Source: Methylotenera sp. (lineage in GTDB: Bacteria; Pseudomonadota; Gammaproteobacteria; Burkholderiales; Methylophilaceae). Taken from it: 64,000 nucleotides of DNA. The position numbers and the translations under genes are program-made. Where the stretch lies: assembly GCA_030693535.1 (NCBI GenBank), contig JAUYAL010000037.1:52961-116960 (forward strand), written 5' to 3'. Below the pieces are notes generated by a model that saw only the letters and a program-made list of their open reading frames with translations, was not told the DNA's origin and did no database searches. Shown here piece after piece: positions 55,872 to 64,000 of the stretch; positions within the stretch are counted from its first letter, which is position 1; every line of letters begins with the position of its first letter.

Positions 55872-56732
55872 ATGTTTGTCATCATTGGATATATTGTTAT
55901 ATGCAGCACAATATTTGGTGGCTATGCGTTGGCTGGTGGTCATTTGGGTGGCTTGTGGCAACCATTGGAAGTATTGATGATTTTTGGTGGGGCATTAGGT
56001 GCTTTTGTTGTTGGTAATGATGCTAAAGCACTTAAAGCAACAGTCAAAGAGCTACCCAGCATATTTAAAGGCTCTAAGTTTAACAAAGCGCTTTATATGG
56101 ATTTATTGGCACTTTTATTCGAAATTCTAGCCAAAATTCGTAAAGACGGCATGATGTCGATAGAGGGTGATGTTGAAAATCCTGAGGCGAGTCCGCTATT
56201 TAGCAAATACCCGAAGTTACTGCACGACCACCATCTAACAGAGTTTATCACTGATTACTTGCGTCTGATGGGTTCTGGAAACATGGATGCTTTTCAGATT
56301 GAAAACTTGATGGATAGCGAAATCGAAACTCACCATATGGAAGGCCATGTACCTGCACATTGCATTGCTAAACTAGGCGATGCACTTCCTGCTTTTGGTA
56401 TTGTGGCGGCGGTGATGGGGGTGGTGCACACCATGGAAAGTTTACATTTGCCGCCAAATGAATTAGGTGTTTTGATTGGACATGCCCTGGTTGGTACATT
56501 CTTAGGTATTTTGCTGGCTTATGGGTTTGTGGGCCCGCTTTCAGGGCTGTTAGAGCAAAAACTAGAAGAGAGTACCAAAATGTATAACACGGTAAAGGTC
56601 ACGCTAATTTCTAGTCTAAATGGTTATGCACCAGCGATTGCCGTTGAGTTTGGTAGAAAAATTCTTTATTCAACCGAGCGTCCTGGCTTCCTTGAGCTTG
56701 AAGCACATATTAAGCAAGCTAAGGGAAAATAA
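55872..56732 (+). CDS. motA: Flagellar stator protein MotA
   Basis: MotA and MotB form the proton-driven stator. The 286-aa protein starts MFVIIGYIVICSTIFGGYALAGG and has four transmembrane helices. A large cytoplasmic loop (about 60-170) carries charged residues for FliG contact. The AFGIVAAVMGVVHTM segment (about 176-190) contains the family's conserved transmembrane 3 sequence. It is longer than MotC at 45963 and belongs to the enterobacterial-type MotA group. motB follows after 44 bases. Confidence 0.96.
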   Translation: MFVIIGYIVICSTIFGGYALAGGHLGGLWQPLEVLMIFGGALGAFVVGNDAKALKATVKELPSIFKGSKFNKALYMDLLALLFEILAKIRKDGMMSIEGDVENPEASPLFSKYPKLLHDHHLTEFITDYLRLMGSGNMDAFQIENLMDSEIETHHMEGHVPAHCIAKLGDALPAFGIVAAVMGVVHTMESLHLPPNELGVLIGHALVGTFLGILLAYGFVGPLSGLLEQKLEESTKMYNTVKVTLISSLNGYAPAIAVEFGRKILYSTERPGFLELEAHIKQAKGK

Positions 56733-56776
56733 GCATGGGCTACATTGAATAACAATGACTGAATACGGAGTTTGCA

Positions 56777-57721
56777 ATGGCTGAAGATCGCGTTAGACCG
56801 ATTATTGTAAAGAAAATAAAAAAGACGGCTGCAGGTCATCATGGTGGTGCTTGGAAAATTGCCTATGCCGACTTTGTGACAGCAATGATGGCTTTCTTTT
56901 TATTAATGTGGTTGCTTGGCTCAACATCAAAAGCGCAAAAAGAAGGCATTTCAGAATACTTTAAAACGCCATTAAAGCAAGTGTTAATGGGGCCTTCAAT
57001 GGGTGCCAGCGATACGATTATTAAAGGTGGTGGCGGTAAAGATTTTACGAAAAAATCTGGGCAAGTAAAAGCGATAGAAGGCCCCAAAGGTAAGAAAACA
57101 GAGGTTGATGCAGAAGAGGCAAAAAAAGCGATTGCAAAAGCCGAAGCAGAAAAACTAGAAGATTTAAGGAAAAAGATAGAAAAGGCGGTTGAGGAAAATC
57201 CTACCTTAAACAAGTTCAAGAGTCAGTTGTTGATGGATATCACATCAGAAGGTCTACGTGTCCAGATTATTGATGAGCAAAGTCGTGCGATGTTTAATTC
57301 CTCTAAAGCTGAACTTCAGCCCTATGCCAAGCAGATTCTGCAAGAGTTGGGTAAAACGCTCAATGGTGTAACGAATAAAATCAGTTTATCTGGGCATACC
57401 GATGCCACACCTTACCCGGATGGTGAAAAATCTTACAGCAATTGGGAACTGTCATCAGACCGTGCTAACGCTTCGCGACGCGAGCTAGTTGCTGGGGGGA
57501 TGGATGAAACAAAGCTACTTCGTGTTGTTGGGCTTTCTTCTGCGAGTTTGTTTGATAAAGAAAATCCCTTTAACGCCACTAATCGACGTATCAGCATCAT
57601 CATCATGAATAAGCAAGCTGAGGAAGATGCATTGAAAGACGACGCTGCAGTCAGTGTTCCTTCTGATGCGACTGCTCTTGAAGCTGGCAAAGTAATATTG
57701 CCACCAATAAATACAAAATGA
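56777..57721 (+). CDS. motB: Flagellar stator protein MotB
   Basis: The 314-aa protein has the single transmembrane helix with the proton-binding D32 (YADFVTAMMAFFLLMWLLG), a plug/linker region rich in Lys, Glu and Ala (about 90-150), and the OmpA-like peptidoglycan-binding domain (LSGHTDATPYP, NWELSSDRANA, about 210-240). It is paired with motA. Confidence 0.96.
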   Translation: MAEDRVRPIIVKKIKKTAAGHHGGAWKIAYADFVTAMMAFFLLMWLLGSTSKAQKEGISEYFKTPLKQVLMGPSMGASDTIIKGGGGKDFTKKSGQVKAIEGPKGKKTEVDAEEAKKAIAKAEAEKLEDLRKKIEKAVEENPTLNKFKSQLLMDITSEGLRVQIIDEQSRAMFNSSKAELQPYAKQILQELGKTLNGVTNKISLSGHTDATPYPDGEKSYSNWELSSDRANASRRELVAGGMDETKLLRVVGLSSASLFDKENPFNATNRRISIIIMNKQAEEDALKDDAAVSVPSDATALEAGKVILPPINTK

Positions 57722-57805
57722 TAAGTAATAATAATTATGATTTGATTGGCTTAACTAGTTGTATTCAATCGATGAAAGGCAAGTACCTCGGGACATGATA
57801 TAGAT

Positions 57806-58348
57806 ATGAATACCTCACCTATTTTAAAATTAAGAAATTTACTTGCTGCCGTATCTGGGCACGGTAAGCAACATTTACTTCGTGTGGAGGCTGATTTATT
57901 GCAGACCACATATTTACTCAATAAGGCGATTGAAGATCTAAGCGCAAGCTTTATTTCAGTGCATGACTCTGTGACAAAGCAACAACAAATACTAGATTCA
58001 TTAATTGAGCAACACCATTTTAATCATGAAGAAACTCAGCAACTTGAAGTATTCAAGCAAAACATCGTCAATGAAGTGAATTCAGTGATTACTGGCTTGC
58101 AATTTCAAGATCTCACCAGTCAGCTTCTGACTAGAACTGTCAATCATGTGAATGGATTAAAAGATTTACTGCAAGAGTTGGTCACGCATGATGAGGCAAT
58201 GGTGTCAGGTAACGAGCAGGAGCAGTTGATTAAGTTTCTTGAAGAGGTTGACCGTAAATTGCATGCTAGTAGCCATAACTTGGCAGCTGAATCGCGACCT
58301 TCGGTTAAGTCGCAAGATATGGCAACAGGTGATATTGAGCTTTTTTAA
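57806..58348 (+). CDS. CheZ-like protein phosphatase candidate
   Basis: The 180-aa protein is largely alpha-helical and lies between motB and cheY. It contains FQDLTSQLL (about 100-108). This matches the E. coli CheZ segment FQDLTGQV, whose Asp143 and Gln147 form the CheY-P dephosphorylation site; the equivalents here are D102 and Q106. The C-terminus ends in GDIELF after a flexible linker, comparable to the C-terminal CheY-binding peptide of CheZ. It is shorter than E. coli CheZ (214 aa). The phosphatase role is inferred from this motif, tail and position. Confidence 0.65.
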   Translation: MNTSPILKLRNLLAAVSGHGKQHLLRVEADLLQTTYLLNKAIEDLSASFISVHDSVTKQQQILDSLIEQHHFNHEETQQLEVFKQNIVNEVNSVITGLQFQDLTSQLLTRTVNHVNGLKDLLQELVTHDEAMVSGNEQEQLIKFLEEVDRKLHASSHNLAAESRPSVKSQDMATGDIELF

Positions 58349-58357
58349 AGCAAAGGC

Positions 58358-58384
58358 TAAATATTATGAATATTAAGCCGTTAT
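58358..58384 (+). promoter_or_regulatory. Probable FliA (sigma-28) promoter upstream of cheY
   Basis: TAAATATT (58358-58365) and GCCGTTAT (58377-58384) are separated by 11 bases. They match TAAA and 6 of 8 positions of the -10 octamer GCCGATAA. The start would be near 58391, giving a leader of about 180 bases to cheY. Confidence 0.5.
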
Positions 58385-58494
58385 CGTAGTGATGGATAAG
58401 TCTTTAAGCGCCCTAAAAATGATTTAACTTGAATAGTTTTATAGATAAGAAATTTGATTAACGAAATAAATATTTGAAAAACTAAATTTAATAG

Positions 58495-58533
58495 CCCTAT
58501 TTGTCAGCCCTATTTAACAACCCTATTTAACAA
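58495..58533. repeat. Three tandem 13-bp repeats upstream of cheY
   Basis: CCCTATTTGTCAG, CCCTATTTAACAA and CCCTATTTAACAA follow directly on each other (the second and third identical). They lie 36 bases ahead of the cheY ATG, in the predicted leader. Confidence 0.85.
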
Positions 58534-58568
58534 CCAAAGATAAATAACGAAAAAAGTGAGTAAATGAA

Positions 58569-58937
58569 ATGGCAAAAACAATTCTAGCAGTGGATGACTC
58601 AGGTTCTCTTCGCCAGATGGTGGCATTTAGTCTTAAGGCCGCTGGTTATGACGTGGTGCAAGCGGTTGATGGTCAGGATGGCTTAAATAAAGCAAAAGAA
58701 AAGACCGTAGATCTAGTGTTGACTGACCAAAATATGCCGATTATGGATGGCTTGACACTCATTAAACATTTACGTGAATTAGGATCATATCAAAAAGTGC
58801 CTATCTTAATGCTCACGACAGAATCGAGTGATGAAATGAAAGCAAAAGGCAAAGCCGCAGGCGCCAATGGCTGGTTGGTTAAACCATTTGACCCAAAACG
58901 CTTAATTGAAGTTGTACAAAAGGTAATCGGTTCTTAA
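58569..58937 (+). CDS. cheY: Chemotaxis response regulator CheY
   Basis: CheY carries the phosphoryl signal from CheA to the flagellar switch. The 122-aa single receiver domain has the acidic pair D9/D10, phospho-acceptor D53 (VLTDQNMPIMDG), the conserved Thr in LMLTTESS, and Lys in LVKPFDP. No output domain is present. It is flanked by the CheZ-like gene and cheA. It may be driven by the FliA promoter at 58358. Confidence 0.96.
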   Translation: MAKTILAVDDSGSLRQMVAFSLKAAGYDVVQAVDGQDGLNKAKEKTVDLVLTDQNMPIMDGLTLIKHLRELGSYQKVPILMLTTESSDEMKAKGKAAGANGWLVKPFDPKRLIEVVQKVIGS

Positions 58938-58944
58938 AAATTTT

Positions 58945-59017
58945 GTAGGAGGGGTGTTAAACCACGAATATTGAATGTTGATAATCACATTTATTCGCGG
59001 TCACAGACCACTCCTAC
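58945..59017. repeat. REP-like palindromic element between cheY and cheA
   Basis: The left arm GTAGGAGGGGTG... ends in CCACGAATA. The right arm TATTCGCGGTCACAGACCAC then TCCTAC is on reverse complement GTAGGAGTGGTCTGTGACC..., so the two arms are imperfect inverted copies. The GTAGGAG...GTCTGTGACCGCGAATA pattern is like the dispersed repeats of many proteobacterial genomes. It fills most of the cheY-cheA gap and could form a stable RNA hairpin. Confidence 0.65.
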
Positions 59018-59050
59018 TTAAGTAGCTAAATAGATATATGGAGTACGGCA

Positions 59051-61375
59051 ATGACAATTGATATGAGTCAGTTCTACGAGGTCTTCTTTGACGAAGCAGA
59101 GGAGCTGTTAGCTGAAGCCGAACGACTATTACTAGGCATTGATATTGATAGCCCGGATGATGAAGAGCTAAATGCAATATTCCGCGCAGCCCATTCAATT
59201 AAAGGTGGTGCTGCAACTTTTGGTTTTATGGACATGACGGAAATTACGCATGTGCTTGAAAACTTGCTTGATAAAATTCGTAAACATGAAATGGCACTCA
59301 CTGCCGAACATGTTGACGCGTTTTTGGCAGCAAAAGACGTATTAAAAATGGAAGTTGATGGCCATCGTTTAGCGGCACCGGTAGATCAAGACCAAGTCGC
59401 GGATGTGAAAATGGTGTTGAACTCACTTTCAGCCGCCGGTGGTGTGGTGATAAAGCCCGTACCAATTGCGGTTACACCTGAACCTGTACCAGTTGTCGCG
59501 GCGCCTGTTGCTCATGAGAGCCCAGTTCAAGCGCGTGATGATGGCTTAACGCAATATCACGTTTACTTGCCAGAAATAGCAGACAAAGATGCAAGCAATT
59601 TGCAAGAAGAGCTCGGTCTGCTTGGTGACGTAGCTTCTAGCAAAAATGAGCATGGTCGTTATGTCTTTGTGCTCACCACAGACTCAACACAGGCCGATAT
59701 CATTTCTATCTGTTCATTTGTACTTGACCCAGATGATTTAGTCATTTCATTAGCGCCACATGCACCATCGCATACTGCGCCCGTAGCACCTGTTGCTGTT
59801 ACACCAGTTGTAGCTAAAGTAGAAGAAACCCCTACCGATTTGTCCGCTAAAGTAAAAATTGAAGAAGAGGTCGGATACGGCTTATTTTCAGAAGATGGTG
59901 CTGATAATGTTGAAGAAGGTTACGGTTTTTTTGCGCCATTCAAACCACATGCAGATGCCTTGGTTACAGCGCTGATTGGTGATGATACTGTTGCCACGGT
60001 GGCAAATAGCGGTGAACCTGTGGTTGAGGTTTCAGTCGTTGCTGAAGCTGGTTCAGATGGCGCTGCAGCAGCTCCAGGAGGTGTTGAAAGAAGAAGCCCT
60101 GGCCGTCGTGAAACGGACAAAGCACCAGCCAATACTGAAACATCTTCAATTCGTGTTGGTATTGAAAAAGTTGATCAGCTGATTAACTTGGTAGGTGAGC
60201 TAGTGATTACACAAGCCATGATAGAGCAACGCATTAGCAACTTAGACCCTGTGCAATATGAACCGTTGATTAACAGCGTTGGTCAGCTCACACGTAATAC
60301 CCGCGACCTGCAAGAATCTGTGATGTCAATTCGTATGATGCCAATGGATTTTGTGTTTTCACGCTTCCCTCGCATGGTGCGCGATTTGGCAGCCAAATTA
60401 GGTAAAAAAGTAGACTTCGTTACTGTCGGAGCCACTACAGAACTAGATAAAGGTTTAATAGAGCGCATTGTTGATCCATTAACGCACTTAGTGCGTAACA
60501 GTGTAGATCATGGTATTGAAATGCCGGCTGGCCGCAAGGCCGCGGGTAAGCCTGAAATGGGTGTACTTACGCTATCCGCCGCACATAAAGGCGGCAGCAT
60601 TGTGATTGAAGTGACTGATGATGGTGCAGGTTTAAACCGCGATAAATTGCTGGCTAAAGCTGCCAAAAATGGCTTAGATGTCAGTGAGAATATGACAGAT
60701 ACTGAAGTGTTTGCACTGATTTTTGCACCGGGCTTTTCTACTGCAGAAGTAGTGACGGATGTCTCTGGTCGTGGAGTAGGCATGGACGTGGTTAAACGAA
60801 ACATCGCAGCGATGAACGGCGTAGTTGAAATACGCTCGGCGTTGGGTTTTGGCACTACTATTTCTATTGCATTACCACTCACCTTGGCGATTCTTGACGG
60901 TATGTCAGTATCGCTAGGTAACAGCATCTATGTGATTCCGCTGAATTTGATTGTGGAAACATTACAACCGCGTGCAGAAGATATTAAAACAGTAACTGGT
61001 GAAGGGCGCATGGTGCATGTGCGTGGTGAATACTTACCAATAATTGCGTTACATAGTCTGTTTAATCAGCAAACTGAGATTACCGACCCAACCGATGGCG
61101 TGTTAGTGCTGATTGAATCAGATGGTAAGAAATCTGCTTTGTTTGTGGATCGTTTAGTTGGTCAGCAACAAGTAGTGATTAAGAGCTTGGAAACCAACTA
61201 TAGAAAAGTGGCAGGCGTATCAGGCGCTACTATCATGGGTGATGGCGGAGTGGCACTGATTCTGGATGTTTCTGCGCTCATTCAAATGGGGCAAGCTAGC
61301 AACTACCTCACAGGCGCCATTCCATTTTCAAATAACGCGAACCAAAAAAACGTAAATCAAACAAACCCTAATTAA
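59051..61375 (+). CDS. cheA: Chemotaxis histidine kinase CheA
   Basis: CheA is the receptor-coupled kinase. The 774-aa protein has an N-terminal Hpt domain with H48 in AAHSIKGGAATF and a P2-like CheY-binding region (about 170-240). An acidic GYGLF/GYGFF linker leads to dimerisation P3 (RVGIEKVDQLINLVGELVITQA), then the P4 ATPase with N-box RNSVDHGIEMP, G1 DDGAGLN, F box APGFSTAE and G2 GRGVGMDVVK. A CheW-like P5 domain ends it. GGAG precedes the ATG at 59051. Confidence 0.97.
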   Translation: MTIDMSQFYEVFFDEAEELLAEAERLLLGIDIDSPDDEELNAIFRAAHSIKGGAATFGFMDMTEITHVLENLLDKIRKHEMALTAEHVDAFLAAKDVLKMEVDGHRLAAPVDQDQVADVKMVLNSLSAAGGVVIKPVPIAVTPEPVPVVAAPVAHESPVQARDDGLTQYHVYLPEIADKDASNLQEELGLLGDVASSKNEHGRYVFVLTTDSTQADIISICSFVLDPDDLVISLAPHAPSHTAPVAPVAVTPVVAKVEETPTDLSAKVKIEEEVGYGLFSEDGADNVEEGYGFFAPFKPHADALVTALIGDDTVATVANSGEPVVEVSVVAEAGSDGAAAAPGGVERRSPGRRETDKAPANTETSSIRVGIEKVDQLINLVGELVITQAMIEQRISNLDPVQYEPLINSVGQLTRNTRDLQESVMSIRMMPMDFVFSRFPRMVRDLAAKLGKKVDFVTVGATTELDKGLIERIVDPLTHLVRNSVDHGIEMPAGRKAAGKPEMGVLTLSAAHKGGSIVIEVTDDGAGLNRDKLLAKAAKNGLDVSENMTDTEVFALIFAPGFSTAEVVTDVSGRGVGMDVVKRNIAAMNGVVEIRSALGFGTTISIALPLTLAILDGMSVSLGNSIYVIPLNLIVETLQPRAEDIKTVTGEGRMVHVRGEYLPIIALHSLFNQQTEITDPTDGVLVLIESDGKKSALFVDRLVGQQQVVIKSLETNYRKVAGVSGATIMGDGGVALILDVSALIQMGQASNYLTGAIPFSNNANQKNVNQTNPN

Positions 61376-61423
61376 ATACGTCAATTAAAAAACTAAATGA
61401 GCAACGCTTAAGGAGCTTAAAAA

Positions 61424-61936
61424 ATGAGTACAGAAACTGCTAACAGCACAACCCAAACAGCAAATTCAAAAGCAAAAAGTGCCGCAGGTGAATACCTGAC
61501 CTTTGTATTAGGCACTGAAGAATATGGTCTTGAGATTTTAAAAGTACAAGAGATTCGTGGATACGATGCCGTAACGCAAATTGCCAACACGCCAGACTTC
61601 ATAAAAGGTGTAGTCAATCTGCGCGGCAAAATCGTGCCGATTGTAGATTTACGCATCAAGTTTCATTTAGGTAAAGTGGAATACGATGAGTTCACCGTGG
61701 TGATCATTTTGAATCTTAACGGTCGTGTGGTTGGCATTGTGGTGGATGGCGTTTCAGACGTGATGGCACTAAAAGACGACCAAATCCGTGACGTACCATC
61801 TTTAGTCACCAGTATTGATACTAAATATATTGTAGGTTTAGCCACTGTAGAGCAGCAAATGTTGATTCTAGTGGATATTGAACAACTCATGAGCAGTCAA
61901 GAAATGGCGCTACTTGATACGGTAGCCGTACATTAA
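61424..61936 (+). CDS. cheW: Chemotaxis coupling protein CheW
   Basis: CheW links CheA to chemoreceptors. The 170-aa protein has the SH3-like CheW fold with [24 protein letters not shown], then [17 protein letters not shown] and the C-terminal [10 protein letters not shown] Thr/Ala/Ser-rich N-terminal stretch of about 24 residues precedes the fold. An AAGGAG ribosome binding site is present. It lies 48 bases after cheA and 47 bases before a receptor gene. Confidence 0.96.
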   Translation: MSTETANSTTQTANSKAKSAAGEYLTFVLGTEEYGLEILKVQEIRGYDAVTQIANTPDFIKGVVNLRGKIVPIVDLRIKFHLGKVEYDEFTVVIILNLNGRVVGIVVDGVSDVMALKDDQIRDVPSLVTSIDTKYIVGLATVEQQMLILVDIEQLMSSQEMALLDTVAVH

Positions 61937-61983
61937 ATTCACAGTGGAATCAAAAAGAAAATTAAAATGAATAGGGCCTTAAA

Positions 61984-64000
61984 ATGAAATTGTCAATTCA
62001 ATCACTTAAAGTTGGAAAGCGCCTGATGGTGCTTATCGGGCTAGCAATTGTGACAGCAGCAACTCTCACAGAATTAGGTATATACAACCAATCTAAAACG
62101 AACACATCATTAGAGGCCATCTATAAAGACCGGATGATTCCAGTGGGTGATTTAAACACAATTACAATTAATCAAAAGGATATTAATCTGGCTTTGGGTT
62201 TTGTGCAAAGTGAAGTGGATATCGTTTCAAATGCAGGTAAATCTTCAACAAAGCTGAATGAAGCTAGAGTTGCCGATACTATCAAGGCCGTTAATGGTTA
62301 TATCGCTGATAATGAAAAGCTATGGACTGGTTACATGGCAACATATCTAACGCCAGAAGAAAAGATTTTGGCAGAAAAGTATTCAGAAAACTATCTTAAG
62401 TACATCAATGATGGCGTTAAGCCGACCATACAGGCACTTCGAACTTACAATCAAGACGCAGTAAAAAAATCTTATGAAAATGGCCTTGCATTAAACATTT
62501 TAGCTGATGATGAAATGCAAAAGCTAGTTAAGCTCCAATATTCAATCGCCGATCAGGAGCATGATAATAGTGTAGCGCTTTATAAGAGTGCACGTACAAC
62601 TGCAATTTTAACGCTTGGCGTTTTAATCGCCTTACTTATTTGGTTAGGTTTTGCTGTAACACGTTCTATTACCAAAACTTTAGGTTGCGAGCCTGAAGAA
62701 ATGTACGACACGGCTAACCGTATTGCCAAGGGTGATTTAGATTTTAATATTGCTTTAGCTGCAAATGATAAAAGCAGTGCTATGGCAGCCATGGCAGTCA
62801 TGCAAGGTAAAATAAAATTACTGGTCATCGATGCCGCGATGCTAGCTGATGCCGCCAAAAAAGGCTTGTTATCCACCCGAGCAGATGCCAACCAACATCA
62901 AGGTGACTTTCGGAAGGTGGTAGAAGGCGTTAACCAAACGCTAGATGATGTAATTGGTCCACTGAATGTTGCGGCTGGTTATGTAGACCGTATCTCCAAG
63001 GGAGATATTCCAGCCAAAATTACCGATAATTATAACGGTGACTTTAACACCATTAAAAACAATCTCAACGCATGTATTGACGCGGTGAATAACATGGTGT
63101 CAGAAGCCAATAATCTTGAAAAAGCGGCCATTGAAGGTCGCTTGGCAACACGCGCAGATGCCAGCAAATATCAAGGCGATTTCCGTAAAGTAGTCGTAGG
63201 TGTGAATAATTGTTTAGATGCCGTGATCGGTCCGTTAAATGTGGCGGCTGGCTATGTAGATAATTTTGCCAAAGGCACCATCCCAGCCAAAATAACTGAC
63301 AGCTACAACGGTGACTTTAACATTCTTAAAAACAACCTTAACGCTTGTATTGGTGCGCTTAACTTACTGGTATCCGATGCTAACATGCTTGCACAAGCCG
63401 CGAAGGATAATAGATTAGATACGCGCGCTGATGCGACGCAACATCTAGGCGACTACCGTAAAGTAGTGGAAGGTGTTAATGGCACGCTAGATACTGTAAT
63501 GCAGAAAACAGCCGCTGATGCTTCGGATAAAGCACAAGAGGCAAAAGTTTTGGAAGATGCCGTAGAAGAGACGCAAGCCATTATTGAAGGCGCAAAAACA
63601 GGCGACTTAAGTAGCCGTGTTTCACTTGAAGGTAAAACAGGTGCTATTGCCAGCCTCTGTGATGGTGTGAATGCGCTGATGGATAAAATGACTGAAGTGA
63701 TTGTTCAGGTAAGAGAAGCCGGAGAAACCATTAACACCGCCGCTGGTGAAATTTCATCTGGTAATAATGATTTATCTCAACGTACCGAGCAACAAGCATC
63801 TAGCTTAGAAGAAACAGCCGCCAGCATGGAGCAACTCGCTTCAACTGTAAAAAACAACGCTGAAAACGCAAAACAAGCCAATCAACTTGCCGCAGCTGCA
63901 TCAGGCGTTGCCGTGAAGGGTGGTCAAGTAGTTGGTCAAGTTGTCAATACCATGAGCGCCATTAACAGCAGTGCTAAAAAGATTGAAGACATTATTTCAG
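61984..64000 (+). CDS. Methyl-accepting chemotaxis protein with tandem HAMP-like repeats (incomplete at window end)
   Basis: The first 672 residues are visible, and the gene runs off the right edge. It has transmembrane helix 1 (about 13-29), a periplasmic four-helix-like sensor (about 30-200), transmembrane helix 2 (about 203-223) and a HAMP domain. Three 91-residue units follow, starting near residues 298, 389 and 480, each with TRADA...GD(F/Y)RKVV.GVN...LD.V. The signalling domain begins (SSGNNDLSQRTEQQASSLEE, about 592). The ATG at 61984 gives a normal receptor N-terminus. The ligand is unknown. Confidence 0.93.
   Translation, partial: MKLSIQSLKVGKRLMVLIGLAIVTAATLTELGIYNQSKTNTSLEAIYKDRMIPVGDLNTITINQKDINLALGFVQSEVDIVSNAGKSSTKLNEARVADTIKAVNGYIADNEKLWTGYMATYLTPEEKILAEKYSENYLKYINDGVKPTIQALRTYNQDAVKKSYENGLALNILADDEMQKLVKLQYSIADQEHDNSVALYKSARTTAILTLGVLIALLIWLGFAVTRSITKTLGCEPEEMYDTANRIAKGDLDFNIALAANDKSSAMAAMAVMQGKIKLLVIDAAMLADAAKKGLLSTRADANQHQGDFRKVVEGVNQTLDDVIGPLNVAAGYVDRISKGDIPAKITDNYNGDFNTIKNNLNACIDAVNNMVSEANNLEKAAIEGRLATRADASKYQGDFRKVVVGVNNCLDAVIGPLNVAAGYVDNFAKGTIPAKITDSYNGDFNILKNNLNACIGALNLLVSDANMLAQAAKDNRLDTRADATQHLGDYRKVVEGVNGTLDTVMQKTAADASDKAQEAKVLEDAVEETQAIIEGAKTGDLSSRVSLEGKTGAIASLCDGVNALMDKMTEVIVQVREAGETINTAAGEISSGNNDLSQRTEQQASSLEETAASMEQLASTVKNNAENAKQANQLAAAASGVAVKGGQVVGQVVNTMSAINSSAKKIEDIIS

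Noticed and set aside
1..64000. CRISPR arrays, tRNA or rRNA genes, complete prophage
   Set aside because: No regularly spaced direct repeats with unique spacers, no tRNA cloverleaf in the gaps read, no rRNA-like sequence, and no phage structural genes were seen.

Overview
The window looks like an AT-rich chromosomal segment of a Gram-negative, flagellated methylotrophic betaproteobacterium, most likely of the family Methylophilaceae (Methylotenera-like). Three things point there. The core gene orders are the betaproteobacterial ones (rlmN-pilW-rodZ-ispG-hisS-yfgM-bamB-der; hfq-hflX-hflK-hflC-DUF2065-hisZ-purA; ompA-mtaD-ubiG-gph). A tetrahydromethanopterin/methanofuran-type cofactor cluster is present. 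The base composition is low in GC. The genus is an inference from content; no database was searched.

Layout. Positions 1-11107 carry a housekeeping run: 23S rRNA/tRNA methylation (rlmN), pilus lipoprotein PilW, RodZ, isoprenoid enzyme IspG, HisRS, an inserted pair of oligopeptide-type ABC ATPases, YfgM, BamB and Der. Positions 11145-16996 hold a small membrane protein, bamD (minus strand), rluD-pgeF, a ZIP metal transporter, rimO and an orphan gene. Positions 17196-23317 hold an RND efflux adaptor/pump pair and a large PilZ-like protein on the other strand. Positions 23567-32201 hold gltX, hfq-hflX, hflK-hflC-DUF2065, a FecR-domain protein, hisZ and purA. Positions 32208-36146 hold an unknown membrane protein and four genes of the C1-carrier cofactor pathway (DmrB-like flavoprotein, DHPS-like protein, DUF447 protein, MfnB). 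Positions 36302-40234 hold an OmpA-family porin with a clear terminator, then mtaD-ubiG-gph.

Positions 40235-42090 are a small accessory island: a higBA toxin-antitoxin module with a readable promoter/operator, a 5'-truncated tyrosine integrase and an ISL3-type transposase remnant joined back to back. It is followed by recR-ybaB-dnaX and the SRP RNA (ffs), all on the minus strand.

From 45064 to the right edge lies a motility and chemotaxis block. On the minus strand are flhB-flhA-flhF-flhG-fliA-motC-motD, and on the plus strand flhD-flhC, a membrane methyltransferase, motA-motB, a CheZ-like gene, cheY, cheA, cheW and a chemoreceptor cut by the window end. The divergent region between flhB and flhD (53088-53723) is the most unusual stretch. 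It has an exact match to the FliA (sigma-28) promoter consensus about 350 bp ahead of flhD, followed by a series of hairpins that includes a perfect 19-bp inverted repeat. This suggests a sigma-28-driven leader or small RNA at the flagellar master operon. Other notable points are an FlhG that keeps its FlhF-activating N-terminal motif but has lost the Walker A motif, a compact CheZ-like phosphatase candidate next to cheY, and two stator systems (MotAB and MotCD) in one locus.
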